Shown piece after piece: positions 44,803-53,651 of a stretch of 64,000 bases of DNA. The notes below the pieces were generated by a model. The model worked only from the letters and a program-made list of their open reading frames with translations. It made no database searches and was not told the DNA's origin. The position numbers were made by a program, and so were the translations under genes. This DNA is from Thermodesulfovibrio sp. (GTDB taxonomy: Bacteria; Nitrospirota; Thermodesulfovibrionia; Thermodesulfovibrionales; UBA6898): positions 1-64,000 of the forward strand of contig PNOC01000014.1 in the NCBI GenBank assembly GCA_013824615.1, written 5' to 3'. How positions within the stretch are numbered: the stretch's first letter is position 1; every line of letters begins with the position of its first letter.

Positions 44803-47667
44803 ATGGCTGATAAAGCAACAATAATGAAAGAGGCCCAGAAGTATGTTCTGAAGGGCCAGATCGACAAAGCAATCGCCGAATGGGACAAGCTTATCCGCGA
44901 AGCTCCGGACGGCAATACCTTTAATATTATCGGGGACCTCTACCTGCGGAAGGGCGACAAAAAAGGAGCAGCGGAATACCTGCACAAGTCAGCCAATTTT
45001 TTCAGGCACGAAGGGTTTTCCCTGAAAGCCCTTGCACTCTATAAAAAAGTCCTTAATATCAACCCGACTGATACCGATGCCCTGAATGCTCTCGGCCAGT
45101 TGAGTGAGGAAAAAGGGCTCGTTACCGACTCGATAAAATACTATCTTGCAACAGCAGAATGTCTTTCTAAAGAAGGCCGGAAGGACGAGTTGCTCGAAAT
45201 CTACCAGAAGATCCTTGCACTGTCACCTTCCAATGTCCTCCTCAGGATAAAGGTTGCCGAGATTTTCCTGAAGGAGGGGCTTGTTTCCGATGCCGCAGGT
45301 CAATATATAGCGATTGCACAAACATATGCAGAGAAAGACGATTCACAGAAGGCACTGGAGTTTTACCAGAAGGCCCTGGAGATACAGCCATCAAGCAAAC
45401 CGGCCGTACTCGGCATCTGTTTTCTGCTTGAGAAAGCCGGTGATCTGGCAGATGCCATAGCCCAAATGAAGGCCGCGGCCTCACTCTTCCCGGAGGACGT
45501 GAATATTGTGCTCAAATATGCGGAGCTTTCTCTTGCGGCAGGCCAGGGAGCTGACTCAGAAGGACCACTGCTTCATCTCAGGACCGTTGACCCCGGCAAT
45601 ATTACGGTTAGAAAATTTCTCGGTGAAATCTACCTGAAGGCGGGGCAGCCTGAAAAAGCCTGGGAAGAGTATATGCCGGTGATCGATGATATGGTAGCTG
45701 AGGAAAAATATGATACTGCCATCCACCTCCTTGAACTCTTCAGGGAGGTTGCTCCTGTTGAGGCCGCGAGGCGACTGGTCAGCCTGTTTACTCAGACAAG
45801 AGACGATGATCGTCTGGCTGCCGAACTGGTCGGCCTCGGTGAGCTGTATCAGGAAAAGGGGCTTACGGAAGAGGCAATAAACTGCTTCAGAGAAGCGGCT
45901 GAAGTAAAGCCGTATGACGAAGAAATACAGCGCCTGCTGCGCGCATCGGAGCCCGTAAAGGAACCGGTCACTGAAGCAGTCACTGAAACCGTCACTGAAC
46001 CAGCCAGGGAAACGCCCCAGGGAAAAGACACTATCGCCATCGTAACGGGCGCTGAAAAATCTGCTGACGAGATTTTTGTAGAGACGGATATATTTTCCCG
46101 CTACGGTCTGGTGCACGAAGCGGTTAAGCTGCTCGAAAGCCTCAAGCTGAGAGAACCACAGAATATTGATGTCCATATACGGCTGAAGGCACTGTATGCA
46201 GAAACAGCAGAGAAGGAGTTGGCTGTAACTGAATGTCTTATCCTGCATGAGTTATACAAGAGAAAGGGTGAGCCTGAAAACGCAGACAAGGAACTCAGAG
46301 ATGCGGTTGAGATTGCACCGACAGACCCGAGGCTGGCCGGCAGAGTTGAACCGCCGCCGGTGTTTGAACCGACCTCATACAGCTCCACCGTACCGGAGCC
46401 GGATATCTCTCAACCGGCAGAGGAAATTGAGGATTATGAAGATGCGCTGGCTGAGGCCGACTTCTATATCCGTCAGGGGCTTATGCAGGAGGCTTCCAAA
46501 ATCCTTGAAAAGATGCACAATCTGTTCCCCGAGAACGTTGATATCACCGAGAGACTCGAGAGCATTGGTCAGATTGCCGAACCCTTTGACTCAGGGACCA
46601 TCACTGCCGGACACGACTCTTACGAATCGCAAACGGACTTTGCTACAGAACAGCCGAAGGCGGAGGAAACGGACCTTCCTGAATTTGAGCTTGAGCCCAC
46701 TGGCTTTGCCTCAGACTTTGATGAGCCTGCTCCGCAGCCCCCTGCTGCTGATTATTCTGATGTATACAGGCCAGAGGCCCCCGACACTGCTGCTATACCT
46801 TCTATTGAAGATTCCGGACCTGAATCCGGACCCGGCCCTGCGTTGGAAACTGATTTTGAAAATACTGAACCTGACACAGCCGCTGCAGAAACAGAACTGC
46901 CCCCGACTGTAGAAACTGCGGCATCAGATGCTGACGTACAGCAGGACTTCTCCGCATTTCATGAGGAGCAGGCAGCGGTCGCAATGGAAACTGCCTTAGA
47001 GGAGCCGGGAATTTCAATCCCGCCCTTGGTCAAGGCCCCCGAAAAGAAGCCATCAGAACCCCCTGCAAAAGATGAGTACGAGGACCTTATGCTGACCGAG
47101 CAGGACCTTGACGAAGCACAGGTAATGCCGGATCTGGCACTGGACAACGACGTTCTCGAAATCTTCCAGGAGTTCAAAAAAGGGCTTGAGAAAGAGCTTG
47201 GCGATGAGGATTCTGAAACACATTATAATCTGGGAATAGCCTATAAGGAAATGGGGCTTATCGATGATGCCATCAAGGAGTTCCAGTCTTCAAGAAATGA
47301 CCCGAAGCGTTATATCCAGTCTTCGACCATGCTTGGAGTCTGTTATATGGAAAAGAGCCTTTATACACTCGCCATAGATGTGCTGAAAAAGATAACGCTC
47401 GAGGTGACTGAAAAAGACGAATCCTACTGGCCGGTTCGGTTTGAACTGGCTGAGGCCTATGAAAAAAACAATAATCTCAGGGAAGCCCTTGACCTCTACA
47501 CGGCAGTATACGGCTGGAATGCAAAATTCCGGGGTGTTTCCGAGAAAGTGAGCCAGGTGAGTGCCCAGCTTGGCTCTGCAAAAAATGAAAATCCACGCGG
47601 CGGAACGGACGCAGGAAGCAGTGCAGAAAAACCAAAACTAAAAAAGGACAGGGTTTCCTACCTCTAG
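44803..47667 (+). CDS. Large TPR-repeat protein
   Basis: The 954-residue protein has an N-terminal solenoid of about nine tetratricopeptide repeats (residues 1-390, such as AIAEWDKLIREAPDGNTFNIIGDLYLRKGDKKGAAEY), further TPR-like helices to about 620, a long acidic, Pro/Glu-rich linker (about 600-770), and a last TPR block (about 800-925, ETHYNLGIAYKEMGLIDDAIKEFQ). It has no signal peptide or membrane helix, so it is cytoplasmic. The architecture suits a scaffold with two peptide-binding ends. The next gene, 75 bases on, is an ExeA-type ATPase, hinting at a role in secretion or pilus assembly, though this is inference. Confidence 0.9.
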   Translation: MADKATIMKEAQKYVLKGQIDKAIAEWDKLIREAPDGNTFNIIGDLYLRKGDKKGAAEYLHKSANFFRHEGFSLKALALYKKVLNINPTDTDALNALGQLSEEKGLVTDSIKYYLATAECLSKEGRKDELLEIYQKILALSPSNVLLRIKVAEIFLKEGLVSDAAGQYIAIAQTYAEKDDSQKALEFYQKALEIQPSSKPAVLGICFLLEKAGDLADAIAQMKAAASLFPEDVNIVLKYAELSLAAGQGADSEGPLLHLRTVDPGNITVRKFLGEIYLKAGQPEKAWEEYMPVIDDMVAEEKYDTAIHLLELFREVAPVEAARRLVSLFTQTRDDDRLAAELVGLGELYQEKGLTEEAINCFREAAEVKPYDEEIQRLLRASEPVKEPVTEAVTETVTEPARETPQGKDTIAIVTGAEKSADEIFVETDIFSRYGLVHEAVKLLESLKLREPQNIDVHIRLKALYAETAEKELAVTECLILHELYKRKGEPENADKELRDAVEIAPTDPRLAGRVEPPPVFEPTSYSSTVPEPDISQPAEEIEDYEDALAEADFYIRQGLMQEASKILEKMHNLFPENVDITERLESIGQIAEPFDSGTITAGHDSYESQTDFATEQPKAEETDLPEFELEPTGFASDFDEPAPQPPAADYSDVYRPEAPDTAAIPSIEDSGPESGPGPALETDFENTEPDTAAAETELPPTVETAASDADVQQDFSAFHEEQAAVAMETALEEPGISIPPLVKAPEKKPSEPPAKDEYEDLMLTEQDLDEAQVMPDLALDNDVLEIFQEFKKGLEKELGDEDSETHYNLGIAYKEMGLIDDAIKEFQSSRNDPKRYIQSSTMLGVCYMEKSLYTLAIDVLKKITLEVTEKDESYWPVRFELAEAYEKNNNLREALDLYTAVYGWNAKFRGVSEKVSQVSAQLGSAKNENPRGGTDAGSSAEKPKLKKDRVSYL

Positions 47668-47692
47668 CCCTCCTGTATTAAAAAGTTTTTTC

Positions 47693-47726
47693 TGGTATTA
47701 TAGGTGACGGGGTAGTTTAGCGCTAA
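47693..47726 (+). promoter_or_regulatory. Extended -10 promoter and palindrome before the ATPase gene
   Basis: An extended -10 element (TG-G-TATTAT, 47693-47701) is followed, in what would be the leader, by the perfect 10-base palindrome TTAGCGCTAA (47717-47726), just before the GGAG ribosome site. The palindrome could be an operator or a small RNA hairpin. There is no clear -35 box. Confidence 0.4.
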
Positions 47727-47742
47727 CACAACGGAGCAGATC

Positions 47743-48570
47743 ATGGATTATCTGGAATATTACAAACTCAGCGAGCATCCTTTTTCTAATGTCGTGGACA
47801 GCAGATTCTACTATAATAGCCCCCAGCAGTCTGAGGCTATCATAAAACTGAAGTACGCTGTCGACACCATGAAAGGGCTTGCTGTAGTCATCGGCAATAT
47901 CGGAGCCGGCAAAACAACTCTGGCGCGGCGACTGCTTGAAGAACTGGACGAAGAGCATTATGAAGCGGCACTACTGGTGATCATCCACTCATCGGTAAGT
48001 TCTGAGTGGCTGTTCAAGAAATTTGCAATGCAGCTCGGCGTAAAACATATCAGCGAGAACAAGCTTGAACTGCTGGGCGAAATATACAAACGGCTCAATG
48101 AGATCAGTGAAGAGGGAAAAAGGGCCGTTGTCCTGATGGACGAGGTTCAGATGCTGAACTCCAAAGAGATTATGGAAGAGTTCAGGGGACTTCTGAACAT
48201 GGAGAGTTCTGAAGGCAAGATGGTCAATTTCATTTTTTTCGGCCTGCCGGAACTCGATCAGGTCCTGTCTCTCGACGAACCGCTGAAGCAGCGGGTTGCC
48301 TCCAGGATAAGACTTACCGCATATTCAGAAGAGAATACGGGCGAATATATTCGCCATCGCCTGCAGGTTGCCGGCTGCAGCAGTAACCAGATCTTCACAG
48401 ACCAGGCCATACGGATGATCTTCCGGTACTCAAACGGGATTCCCCGCCTGATAAACACCATCTGCGACAATGCCCTGCTTGAAGGGTTTCTCAACAAGCG
48501 GGAGGTGATTGACGAAACGATTATCAGGAACGTGGCAATAGATCTGGGCCTGGATACGCAGGGGAGCTGA
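47743..48570 (+). CDS. ExeA/GspA-like AAA+ ATPase
   Basis: The 275-residue protein opens with MDYLEYYKLSEHPFSNVVDSRFYYNSP..., shared by ExeA/GspA-type ATPases, then Walker A (GNIGAGKTTL), Walker B (VVLMDEVQML), sensor region (FIFFGLPELDQVL) and the C-terminal helical lid (RYSNGIPRLINTICDNALL). Full-length GspA/ExeA adds a membrane segment and peptidoglycan-binding domain; this form stops after the ATPase, so it is soluble. Such short forms occur beside pilus, secretion and transposition genes; here the neighbour is a TPR protein. Confidence 0.9.
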   Translation: MDYLEYYKLSEHPFSNVVDSRFYYNSPQQSEAIIKLKYAVDTMKGLAVVIGNIGAGKTTLARRLLEELDEEHYEAALLVIIHSSVSSEWLFKKFAMQLGVKHISENKLELLGEIYKRLNEISEEGKRAVVLMDEVQMLNSKEIMEEFRGLLNMESSEGKMVNFIFFGLPELDQVLSLDEPLKQRVASRIRLTAYSEENTGEYIRHRLQVAGCSSNQIFTDQAIRMIFRYSNGIPRLINTICDNALLEGFLNKREVIDETIIRNVAIDLGLDTQGS

Positions 48571-48585
48571 TGCCTTTCCTCCCGG

Positions 48586-49686
48586 CTAAAGCGCTTTTTC
48601 GTAGATGCGGTATTTCTTGTAGAGCCTGCCGCCCATGGTTTCAATAGTCCGCTGGACCGGAAGGTTGTCCTCAAGTATCCAGGAGAACTCTACCCGCTGG
48701 TAGTTCCCTTTTTTTATCGGCTTAAACCCTTCCCTGAAAAGCAGCGCCTCGACCCCTTTATTGCGAAACTCCTTTTTCACACCCAGGAGCATCACCCGCA
48801 GATCTTTGATCTGCCGTGAGTAGTACAGCGCCTTTGCCAGACCGACAGGCCCCATGCGTCCTTTCATGTGCTTCAGCACGAGATTAACATCAGGGACCAT
48901 ACCCATAAAGCCGACAGGTTTTCCGTCTTCCTCTGCAATCAGCGTCATCTCGGGGATGATCACCTGCTTTAACCGGGTCGCGGCGTAGGCAAGTTCCTCT
49001 TCGGTCATAGGAACAAACCCCCAGTTCTTCTCCCAGGCTGAGTGGTAGACATCCCTGAAGATCATCATATCGGCAAGGTACTGCTTCATATTGATGGGCC
49101 TGACGGTTATCCCTCTTTTCTCGACAATGGCAGCAACTCTCAGGACCTTCTCCGGAAGTTTATCCCGCACATCGTATATATAGGCATACAGGTCCTTCAC
49201 CTTTGTCAGTCCTGCTTTTTCAGTGAGTTCGTTATAATAGGGCGGATTGTACGGCATCATGATCATGGGGCGCTCATGAAAACCCTCAACCAGCATGCCG
49301 CACTCGTCATTGGTAGAAAAGCTCATCGGGCCCCGCATCACCGTAATACCGGCTACTCTGAGATCCCCGGCAGCCCTTTCAAAAAGCGCTGCAGCCACAG
49401 CCGTATCATTGCTGCAGTCGAAAAAGCCGAAGAACCCGGTCTTCTCATGGTGCAGTCTGTTATGCGTCCTGTCGATTATGGAGGCGATTCTGCCTGCAGG
49501 CCTGCCATCTTTCATTGCGATAAAGTATTTCGCCTCGGCATGCTCAAAAAAGGGATTCTTTCTGGAGAAATGAAGCTGCATCTCACGGTTCAGCTGGGGA
49601 ACAAAAAAAGGATCTGACTTATGGAGGATACAAGGAAGTTTTATAAAATCATTGAGGTTCCCGGCTGCCTCAATGACCGAAATCAT
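48586..49686 (-). CDS. bcerS: Double-GNAT acyltransferase, likely bacterial ceramide synthase
   Basis: The 366-residue protein is built of two GNAT-like halves (about 1-180 and 190-366; the second has MTLIAEEDGKPVGFMGMVPD). Its N-terminal block (SDPFFVPQLNREMQLHFSRK, NPFFEHAEAKYF, GFFGFFDCSND) is typical of a family whose Caulobacter member, bCerS, N-acylates 3-ketosphinganine with a fatty acyl group. The call rests on that resemblance and on the neighbours: the serine palmitoyltransferase-like gene overlaps it by one base and a CerR-like reductase follows upstream. It has no membrane helix. An unrelated acyl transfer cannot be excluded. Confidence 0.7.
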   Translation of the reverse strand: MISVIEAAGNLNDFIKLPCILHKSDPFFVPQLNREMQLHFSRKNPFFEHAEAKYFIAMKDGRPAGRIASIIDRTHNRLHHEKTGFFGFFDCSNDTAVAAALFERAAGDLRVAGITVMRGPMSFSTNDECGMLVEGFHERPMIMMPYNPPYYNELTEKAGLTKVKDLYAYIYDVRDKLPEKVLRVAAIVEKRGITVRPINMKQYLADMMIFRDVYHSAWEKNWGFVPMTEEELAYAATRLKQVIIPEMTLIAEEDGKPVGFMGMVPDVNLVLKHMKGRMGPVGLAKALYYSRQIKDLRVMLLGVKKEFRNKGVEALLFREGFKPIKKGNYQRVEFSWILEDNLPVQRTIETMGGRLYKKYRIYEKAL

Positions 49687-50912
49687 CAGATGATGCCGAG
49701 GGCCTTCCCGACCTTATCAAAGGCGACCAGCACCCTGTCGAGCTGCTCGTCAGTGTGCGTAGCCATATAGCTCGTCCTGATCAGCGCCTTTCCGGTAGCC
49801 ACCGCAGGGCTGACGGCAACGTTGACGAAAACTCCCTCCTGCTGCAGCATCATTGCCATGGTAAAGGCTTTGAGGTCATCCCCGACGAGGATCGGAATAA
49901 TCGGCGTTTCAGACGGCCCGGTCTCATAGCCGATCGCTCTGAAGCCATCCTGCATTTTTCGGGTGATTACCCAGAGTCTCTCCAGGCGGTCAGGCTCGTT
50001 GTCAATAATATCAAGGGCTGCATCAACCGCGGCAATTGAGGCCGGAGGCGGACTTGCGCTGAAAATGAGCGCACGCGCAAAATGCTTGATAAAATGGATG
50101 ACCGGTTCTTCGCCGGCAATGAACCCGCCGATAGAGGCGAGAGACTTGCTGTAGGTACCCATGACAAGGTCAACCTCTTTTTCGAGTCCAAAGTGTTCCG
50201 CCGTACCTCTGCCGGACTTTCCCAGCACCCCGATGCCATGGGCATCATCAACCATAATCCGAGCCTGATATTTCTGCGCCAGGGTAACGATCTCGGGAAG
50301 ATTAGCAATATCTCCCTCCATGCTGAAGACGCCATCGACCACAATCAGTTTCTTGCGGGACTTGTGTTCTTTCAGAATCCGCTCCAGGTCTGTCATGTCA
50401 TTATGCCTGAACTTGACCACATCTGCATATGACAACCGGCAGCCGTCGATTATGCTTGCATGGTCCATTTTGTCGATGATCAGGATATCATCTTTTCCTG
50501 CGAGGGCAGAAATGACGCCGAGGTTCACCTGGAACCCGGTAGAAAAAACAAGAGCAGCTTCTTTCCGGATAAAGCTGGCCAGCTTCTCTTCAAGCCGGAC
50601 ATGACTATCGAGCGTCCCGTTAAGGAAACGCGATCCCGCACACCCGGAACCATATTTTTTTATAGCGTTAATCGCGGCTTCCTTGACCTGAGGATGGTTA
50701 GTCAGGCCCAGGTAGTTATTCGAGCCGACCATAATCATTTTCTTGCCGTCAATAACAACCTCCGGGTCCTGGGCGCTCTGGATAACGCGGAAGTAAGGAT
50801 ACAGGTTGGCCTGGATCAGCTCTTTTGCCTTGGTAAATCGGTGACACTTATCAAAAAGGTCTACCGCTTTATCTAAAGCCATTGATGAGTCCTGTACCAG
50901 TCTGCCGTCCAT
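49686..50912 (-). CDS. spt: Serine palmitoyltransferase-like alpha-oxoamine synthase
   Basis: This PLP enzyme would condense serine with a long-chain acyl thioester to give 3-ketosphinganine, the first sphingolipid step. The 408-residue protein has the family blocks SNNYLGLTNHP, GSGCAGSRFLNGT, the PLP-stacking MDHAS, DDAHGIGVLG and the Schiff-base lysine in GTYSKSLASIGG (Lys256). Related enzymes are BioF and Kbl. No biotin or threonine genes are near, while CerR- and bCerS-like genes flank it, which favours SPT. An alternative ATG at 50882 exists; 50912 has the better GGAAGGA site and overlaps the upstream gene by 40 bases. Confidence 0.8.
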   Translation of the reverse strand: MDGRLVQDSSMALDKAVDLFDKCHRFTKAKELIQANLYPYFRVIQSAQDPEVVIDGKKMIMVGSNNYLGLTNHPQVKEAAINAIKKYGSGCAGSRFLNGTLDSHVRLEEKLASFIRKEAALVFSTGFQVNLGVISALAGKDDILIIDKMDHASIIDGCRLSYADVVKFRHNDMTDLERILKEHKSRKKLIVVDGVFSMEGDIANLPEIVTLAQKYQARIMVDDAHGIGVLGKSGRGTAEHFGLEKEVDLVMGTYSKSLASIGGFIAGEEPVIHFIKHFARALIFSASPPPASIAAVDAALDIIDNEPDRLERLWVITRKMQDGFRAIGYETGPSETPIIPILVGDDLKAFTMAMMLQQEGVFVNVAVSPAVATGKALIRTSYMATHTDEQLDRVLVAFDKVGKALGII

Positions 50913-51835
50913 TGTATTCCTTCCCTCAGCATAGTTTTTGACCGGACCCCGAGTTCACGTTCTGCTCTTCCTGAATCGCACGTCCAGTTCGTATAACTGA
51001 AGTCAATAATTCTGTCACGGTTAATTATACCTTTTTTGTCAATTTTTTGGCCTATAAATCCGATGACCGGCAAAAGCGAGCGGGGAATGCTTATTTTGAG
51101 GGCGCGCTTGCCTACAGAACCGCCAATCACACGGGCTATATCCTCGTTAGTATAAACCATATGGTCCGATAAAAAAAATGTTTTGCCGGCTGCAGCATCA
51201 TGTTCAGCTGCTGATATAATGCCTGCAGCAAGATCTGCGGCATAGAGCATGGAGTAGGAACTCTTTCCCCAGCTGGGAAAGATGCCCTTGCTGATCATCC
51301 GAAACATCATCAGGAAATCGGTGTCGCGCGGTCCATAAACAGCCGGGGGTCTGAGGATAGTAAAGGGCATCCGGTCACCAAAAGCATGCACCGCCTCCTC
51401 AGCCTTCAGCTTGCTCTTTCCATAAGCGGAAACCGGTCTCGGCAAGGTGGTCTCATCAACAGGGGCCCCGTCAAAACTTGGCCCGGCTGCAGCAAGACTG
51501 CTGAGCAGGATAAAACGTCTCAGGCCTGGATTCTCCTTTTCTGCCAACTGCAGCAGGCTCAGCGTACCGCCGTAATTTACCGTAAAAAAATCTGCTTCGC
51601 GGACAGCCTTTGTCAGTCCGGCCAGATGAAAAATATAATCATAACCGTACAGTCTCCCGGCGCAGGCATTGATATTCCCAAGGTCGGCATAAAGGTACTT
51701 CACGTCAAGGTGTGATATCCAGCGCAGATTGGACGACGTCCGGACAAGACAGGTGACCTGATACCCCCTCTGGAGAAGGGCCTCGGTGAGGTGGCTCCCG
51801 ATGAAACCGGCAGCCCCGGTGACCAGTGCCTTCAT
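50873..51835 (-). CDS. cerR: NAD(P)-dependent extended SDR, CerR-like ceramide reductase
   Basis: The 320-residue protein is an extended short-chain dehydrogenase with the Rossmann motif TGAAGFIGSHL at the N-terminus and the catalytic SAYGKSK (Tyr and Lys of YxxxK). The end of the chain (NWTCDSGRAERELG...LREGIQWTADWY) is epimerase-like. In Caulobacter, CerR is an epimerase-family enzyme that reduces the 3-keto group during ceramide synthesis. The same family here directly precedes and overlaps the SPT-like gene. By sequence alone it could act on a nucleotide sugar or sterol-like substrate; context decides the call. Confidence 0.7.
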   Translation of the reverse strand: MKALVTGAAGFIGSHLTEALLQRGYQVTCLVRTSSNLRWISHLDVKYLYADLGNINACAGRLYGYDYIFHLAGLTKAVREADFFTVNYGGTLSLLQLAEKENPGLRRFILLSSLAAAGPSFDGAPVDETTLPRPVSAYGKSKLKAEEAVHAFGDRMPFTILRPPAVYGPRDTDFLMMFRMISKGIFPSWGKSSYSMLYAADLAAGIISAAEHDAAAGKTFFLSDHMVYTNEDIARVIGGSVGKRALKISIPRSLLPVIGFIGQKIDKKGIINRDRIIDFSYTNWTCDSGRAERELGVRSKTMLREGIQWTADWYRTHQWL

Positions 51836-51854
51836 TACGGTCAGTGCCCCTCAG

Positions 51855-52211
51855 TCACTTTGAAGCTAAACAGCTTTCGAGTGCCTGATTGAGTTCATCG
51901 AGTTTGAAGGGTTTCCTTAAAATGCAGATGCCGCTTCGGGTGAACTCAGTCTCCAGATCAGTGGTTATGTACGCTGAGCAGACAATGACCTGCATCCGGT
52001 ACGAAAGGGTGTCCAACTGACTGATCAGATCTGTTCCGCCGCCTTCGGGCATCCGCAGGTCAACAAAAAGAAGGTCGAACCGGTCGGCCCGAAGCCGTTC
52101 CATCGCCTCACCAATGCCCGAAGCAGTGGTAACCTCATGGCCGCCCTTTTTCAGCGCCCGGTCCAGAAACCACCGGACCAACTGTTCGTCATCAACAACA
52201 AGTATTTTCAT
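51855..52211 (-). CDS. Stand-alone receiver-domain protein
   Basis: The 118-residue protein is one CheY-like receiver with the acidic pair VVDDEQ, the phospho-acceptor Asp51 in FVDLRMPEGGG and the conserved Lys in ILRKPFK. The usual Thr/Ser switch position reads CSAYIT. There is no output domain, so it acts through protein contact or as a phosphate sink. It sits between a sigma-54-type regulator and the ceramide genes, 19 bases from cerR, with its own promoter upstream. Confidence 0.92.
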   Translation of the reverse strand: MKILVVDDEQLVRWFLDRALKKGGHEVTTASGIGEAMERLRADRFDLLFVDLRMPEGGGTDLISQLDTLSYRMQVIVCSAYITTDLETEFTRSGICILRKPFKLDELNQALESCLASK

Positions 52212-52240
52212 CCAGCAACCCCGAAAGGCATCATATCCTG

Positions 52241-52270
52241 ATTATAAGAAAAAATGCAGGTCCAGCTCAA
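52241..52270 (-). promoter_or_regulatory. Promoter upstream of the receiver and ceramide genes
   Basis: TTGAGC (52265-52270) and a perfect TATAAT (52241-52246) are 18 bases apart on the minus strand, in the 55-base gap after the NtrC-like gene. It could express the receiver, cerR, spt and bcerS independently of the kinase. Confidence 0.65.
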
Positions 52271-53649
52271 GGCTTCTCCGTCAATGCGAACTTCTGCATC
52301 CGATACCTCAGTGCGTCACGGGTCAGCGTCAGCAGTTTTGCCGCCTTGGTCTGGTTCCACTTCGTCACCTCCAGCGCCTGTCTGATCAGCTCTTTTTCCA
52401 CCTGTTCGATGTCAATGCCGCCTGGTGGTATGCTGATAGATGCCCCGGCAAGATTCAGCGCCTTTGTATCAAAGGAAAGCAGTTCGAGAGGCAGGTGCTC
52501 CGGGAGAATATATTCGTGATTCTCCAGAATCATGGCCCGTTCAATGACATTCTTAAGTTCACGGATATTTCCGGGCCAGGGATATTCAAGAAATGCCGTC
52601 TCTGTTTCGGGAGAGAGTTTCTTGACATGCTTTTTGAACTCCCGGTTGAACTCCTCGATGAAATGTGCTCCCAGCAGCAGGATATCGCCCTGCCGCTCCC
52701 TGAGTGGCGGCAACACCACAGGAATGACCTTCAGGCGGTAATAGAGGTCTTCTCTGAAGTTGCCTTTTTTCACCTCTTCGCTGAGGACCTTGTTCGTTGC
52801 GGCGATAATCCTGAGGTCGACGCTTATGTCCTTGATGCCTCCGATCCTCTTGAAGGTCTTGTTCTCGATGACCTTCAGCAGTTTTGCCTGGGTGCTCAGC
52901 TTAATATCAGCAATTTCATCAAGGAAAACCGTACCGCCTTCCGAAAGTTCAAACAGACCCTTTTTCATCTGCTTTGCATCGGTAAAGGCCCCCTTTTCAT
53001 GGCCGAAAAGCTCACTCTCGATCAGGGACTCGGGCAGGGCCGTACAGTTAATGTCCATGAACGGCCTTTCAGCCCTGCTGCTTTCATAGTGTACAACCTT
53101 GGCAATAAGGTCCTTACCAGTCCCGCTTTCCCCCTGCAGCAGAATCGTGGTGGCATCACTCTTCGCAACCTTCCGGGTGAGATCGAAGATTTTGAGCATC
53201 TCGGAAGATCTGCCGATAATATTGCCGAAGCCGTATTTCCTTGAGAGTTCTGACCTGAACTGAGATACTTCTTTCCTGAGGGAGACCGTCTCCAGCGCCT
53301 TGGAAATAAGTATCTTGATCTTGTCCATATTGAAGGGCTTTTCGACAAAGTCGTAAGCCCCGGTCTTTATTGTTCTGACTGCTGTCTGTATATCCCCGAA
53401 CGCGGTGACCATGATAATAATGGCATCCTTGTTCTCTTTCTTTATATTCTCAAGAATCGTTATCCCGGAAACATCCGGCAGGTGAACGTCCAGCAGAACT
53501 ATATCCGGCTGTTCTTCTATATAGAGATCAAACCCCTCCATGCCCCGCTCAGCCGTAACAACCGTAAATCCTTCTTTTGACAGATTTTGCTGGAGTGACC
53601 AGCGCAGCAGTTTCTCATCGTCTATGACCAGTATCTTGCCTTTTTCCAT
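52267..53649 (-). CDS. NtrC-family sigma-54-dependent response regulator
   Basis: The 460-residue protein has a receiver (Asp54 in VLLDVHLPDVSG), a central AAA+ domain with Walker A GESGTGKDLIAKVVH, the sigma-54-contacting loop ELFGHEKGAFTDA and Walker B GGTVFLDEIADI, and a C-terminal Fis-type helix-turn-helix (EVTKWNQTKAAKLLTLTRDALRYRM). It should activate sigma-54 promoters when phosphorylated. It starts two bases after the stop of the heme-motif kinase, its obvious partner. Confidence 0.96.
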   Translation of the reverse strand: MEKGKILVIDDEKLLRWSLQQNLSKEGFTVVTAERGMEGFDLYIEEQPDIVLLDVHLPDVSGITILENIKKENKDAIIIMVTAFGDIQTAVRTIKTGAYDFVEKPFNMDKIKILISKALETVSLRKEVSQFRSELSRKYGFGNIIGRSSEMLKIFDLTRKVAKSDATTILLQGESGTGKDLIAKVVHYESSRAERPFMDINCTALPESLIESELFGHEKGAFTDAKQMKKGLFELSEGGTVFLDEIADIKLSTQAKLLKVIENKTFKRIGGIKDISVDLRIIAATNKVLSEEVKKGNFREDLYYRLKVIPVVLPPLRERQGDILLLGAHFIEEFNREFKKHVKKLSPETETAFLEYPWPGNIRELKNVIERAMILENHEYILPEHLPLELLSFDTKALNLAGASISIPPGGIDIEQVEKELIRQALEVTKWNQTKAAKLLTLTRDALRYRMQKFALTEKP

Positions 53650-53651
53650 GC

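Noticed and set aside
47703-47740. tRNA-like D-arm (GGGGTAGTTTAGCGCTAAC)
   Set aside because: No anticodon stem-loop, T-arm or acceptor stem can be built around it, and it runs into the ATPase ribosome site and start codon.
49686-50912. Oxoamine synthase read as BioF or Kbl
   Set aside because: The blocks are shared by all family members, but no biotin or threonine genes are near and both flanking genes fit ceramide synthesis. A tree would be needed to settle it.
52114-53244. 376-codon plus-strand frame opposite the NtrC-type gene
   Set aside because: The opposite strand encodes intact receiver, AAA+ and Fis domains; the plus-strand frame has no motif.
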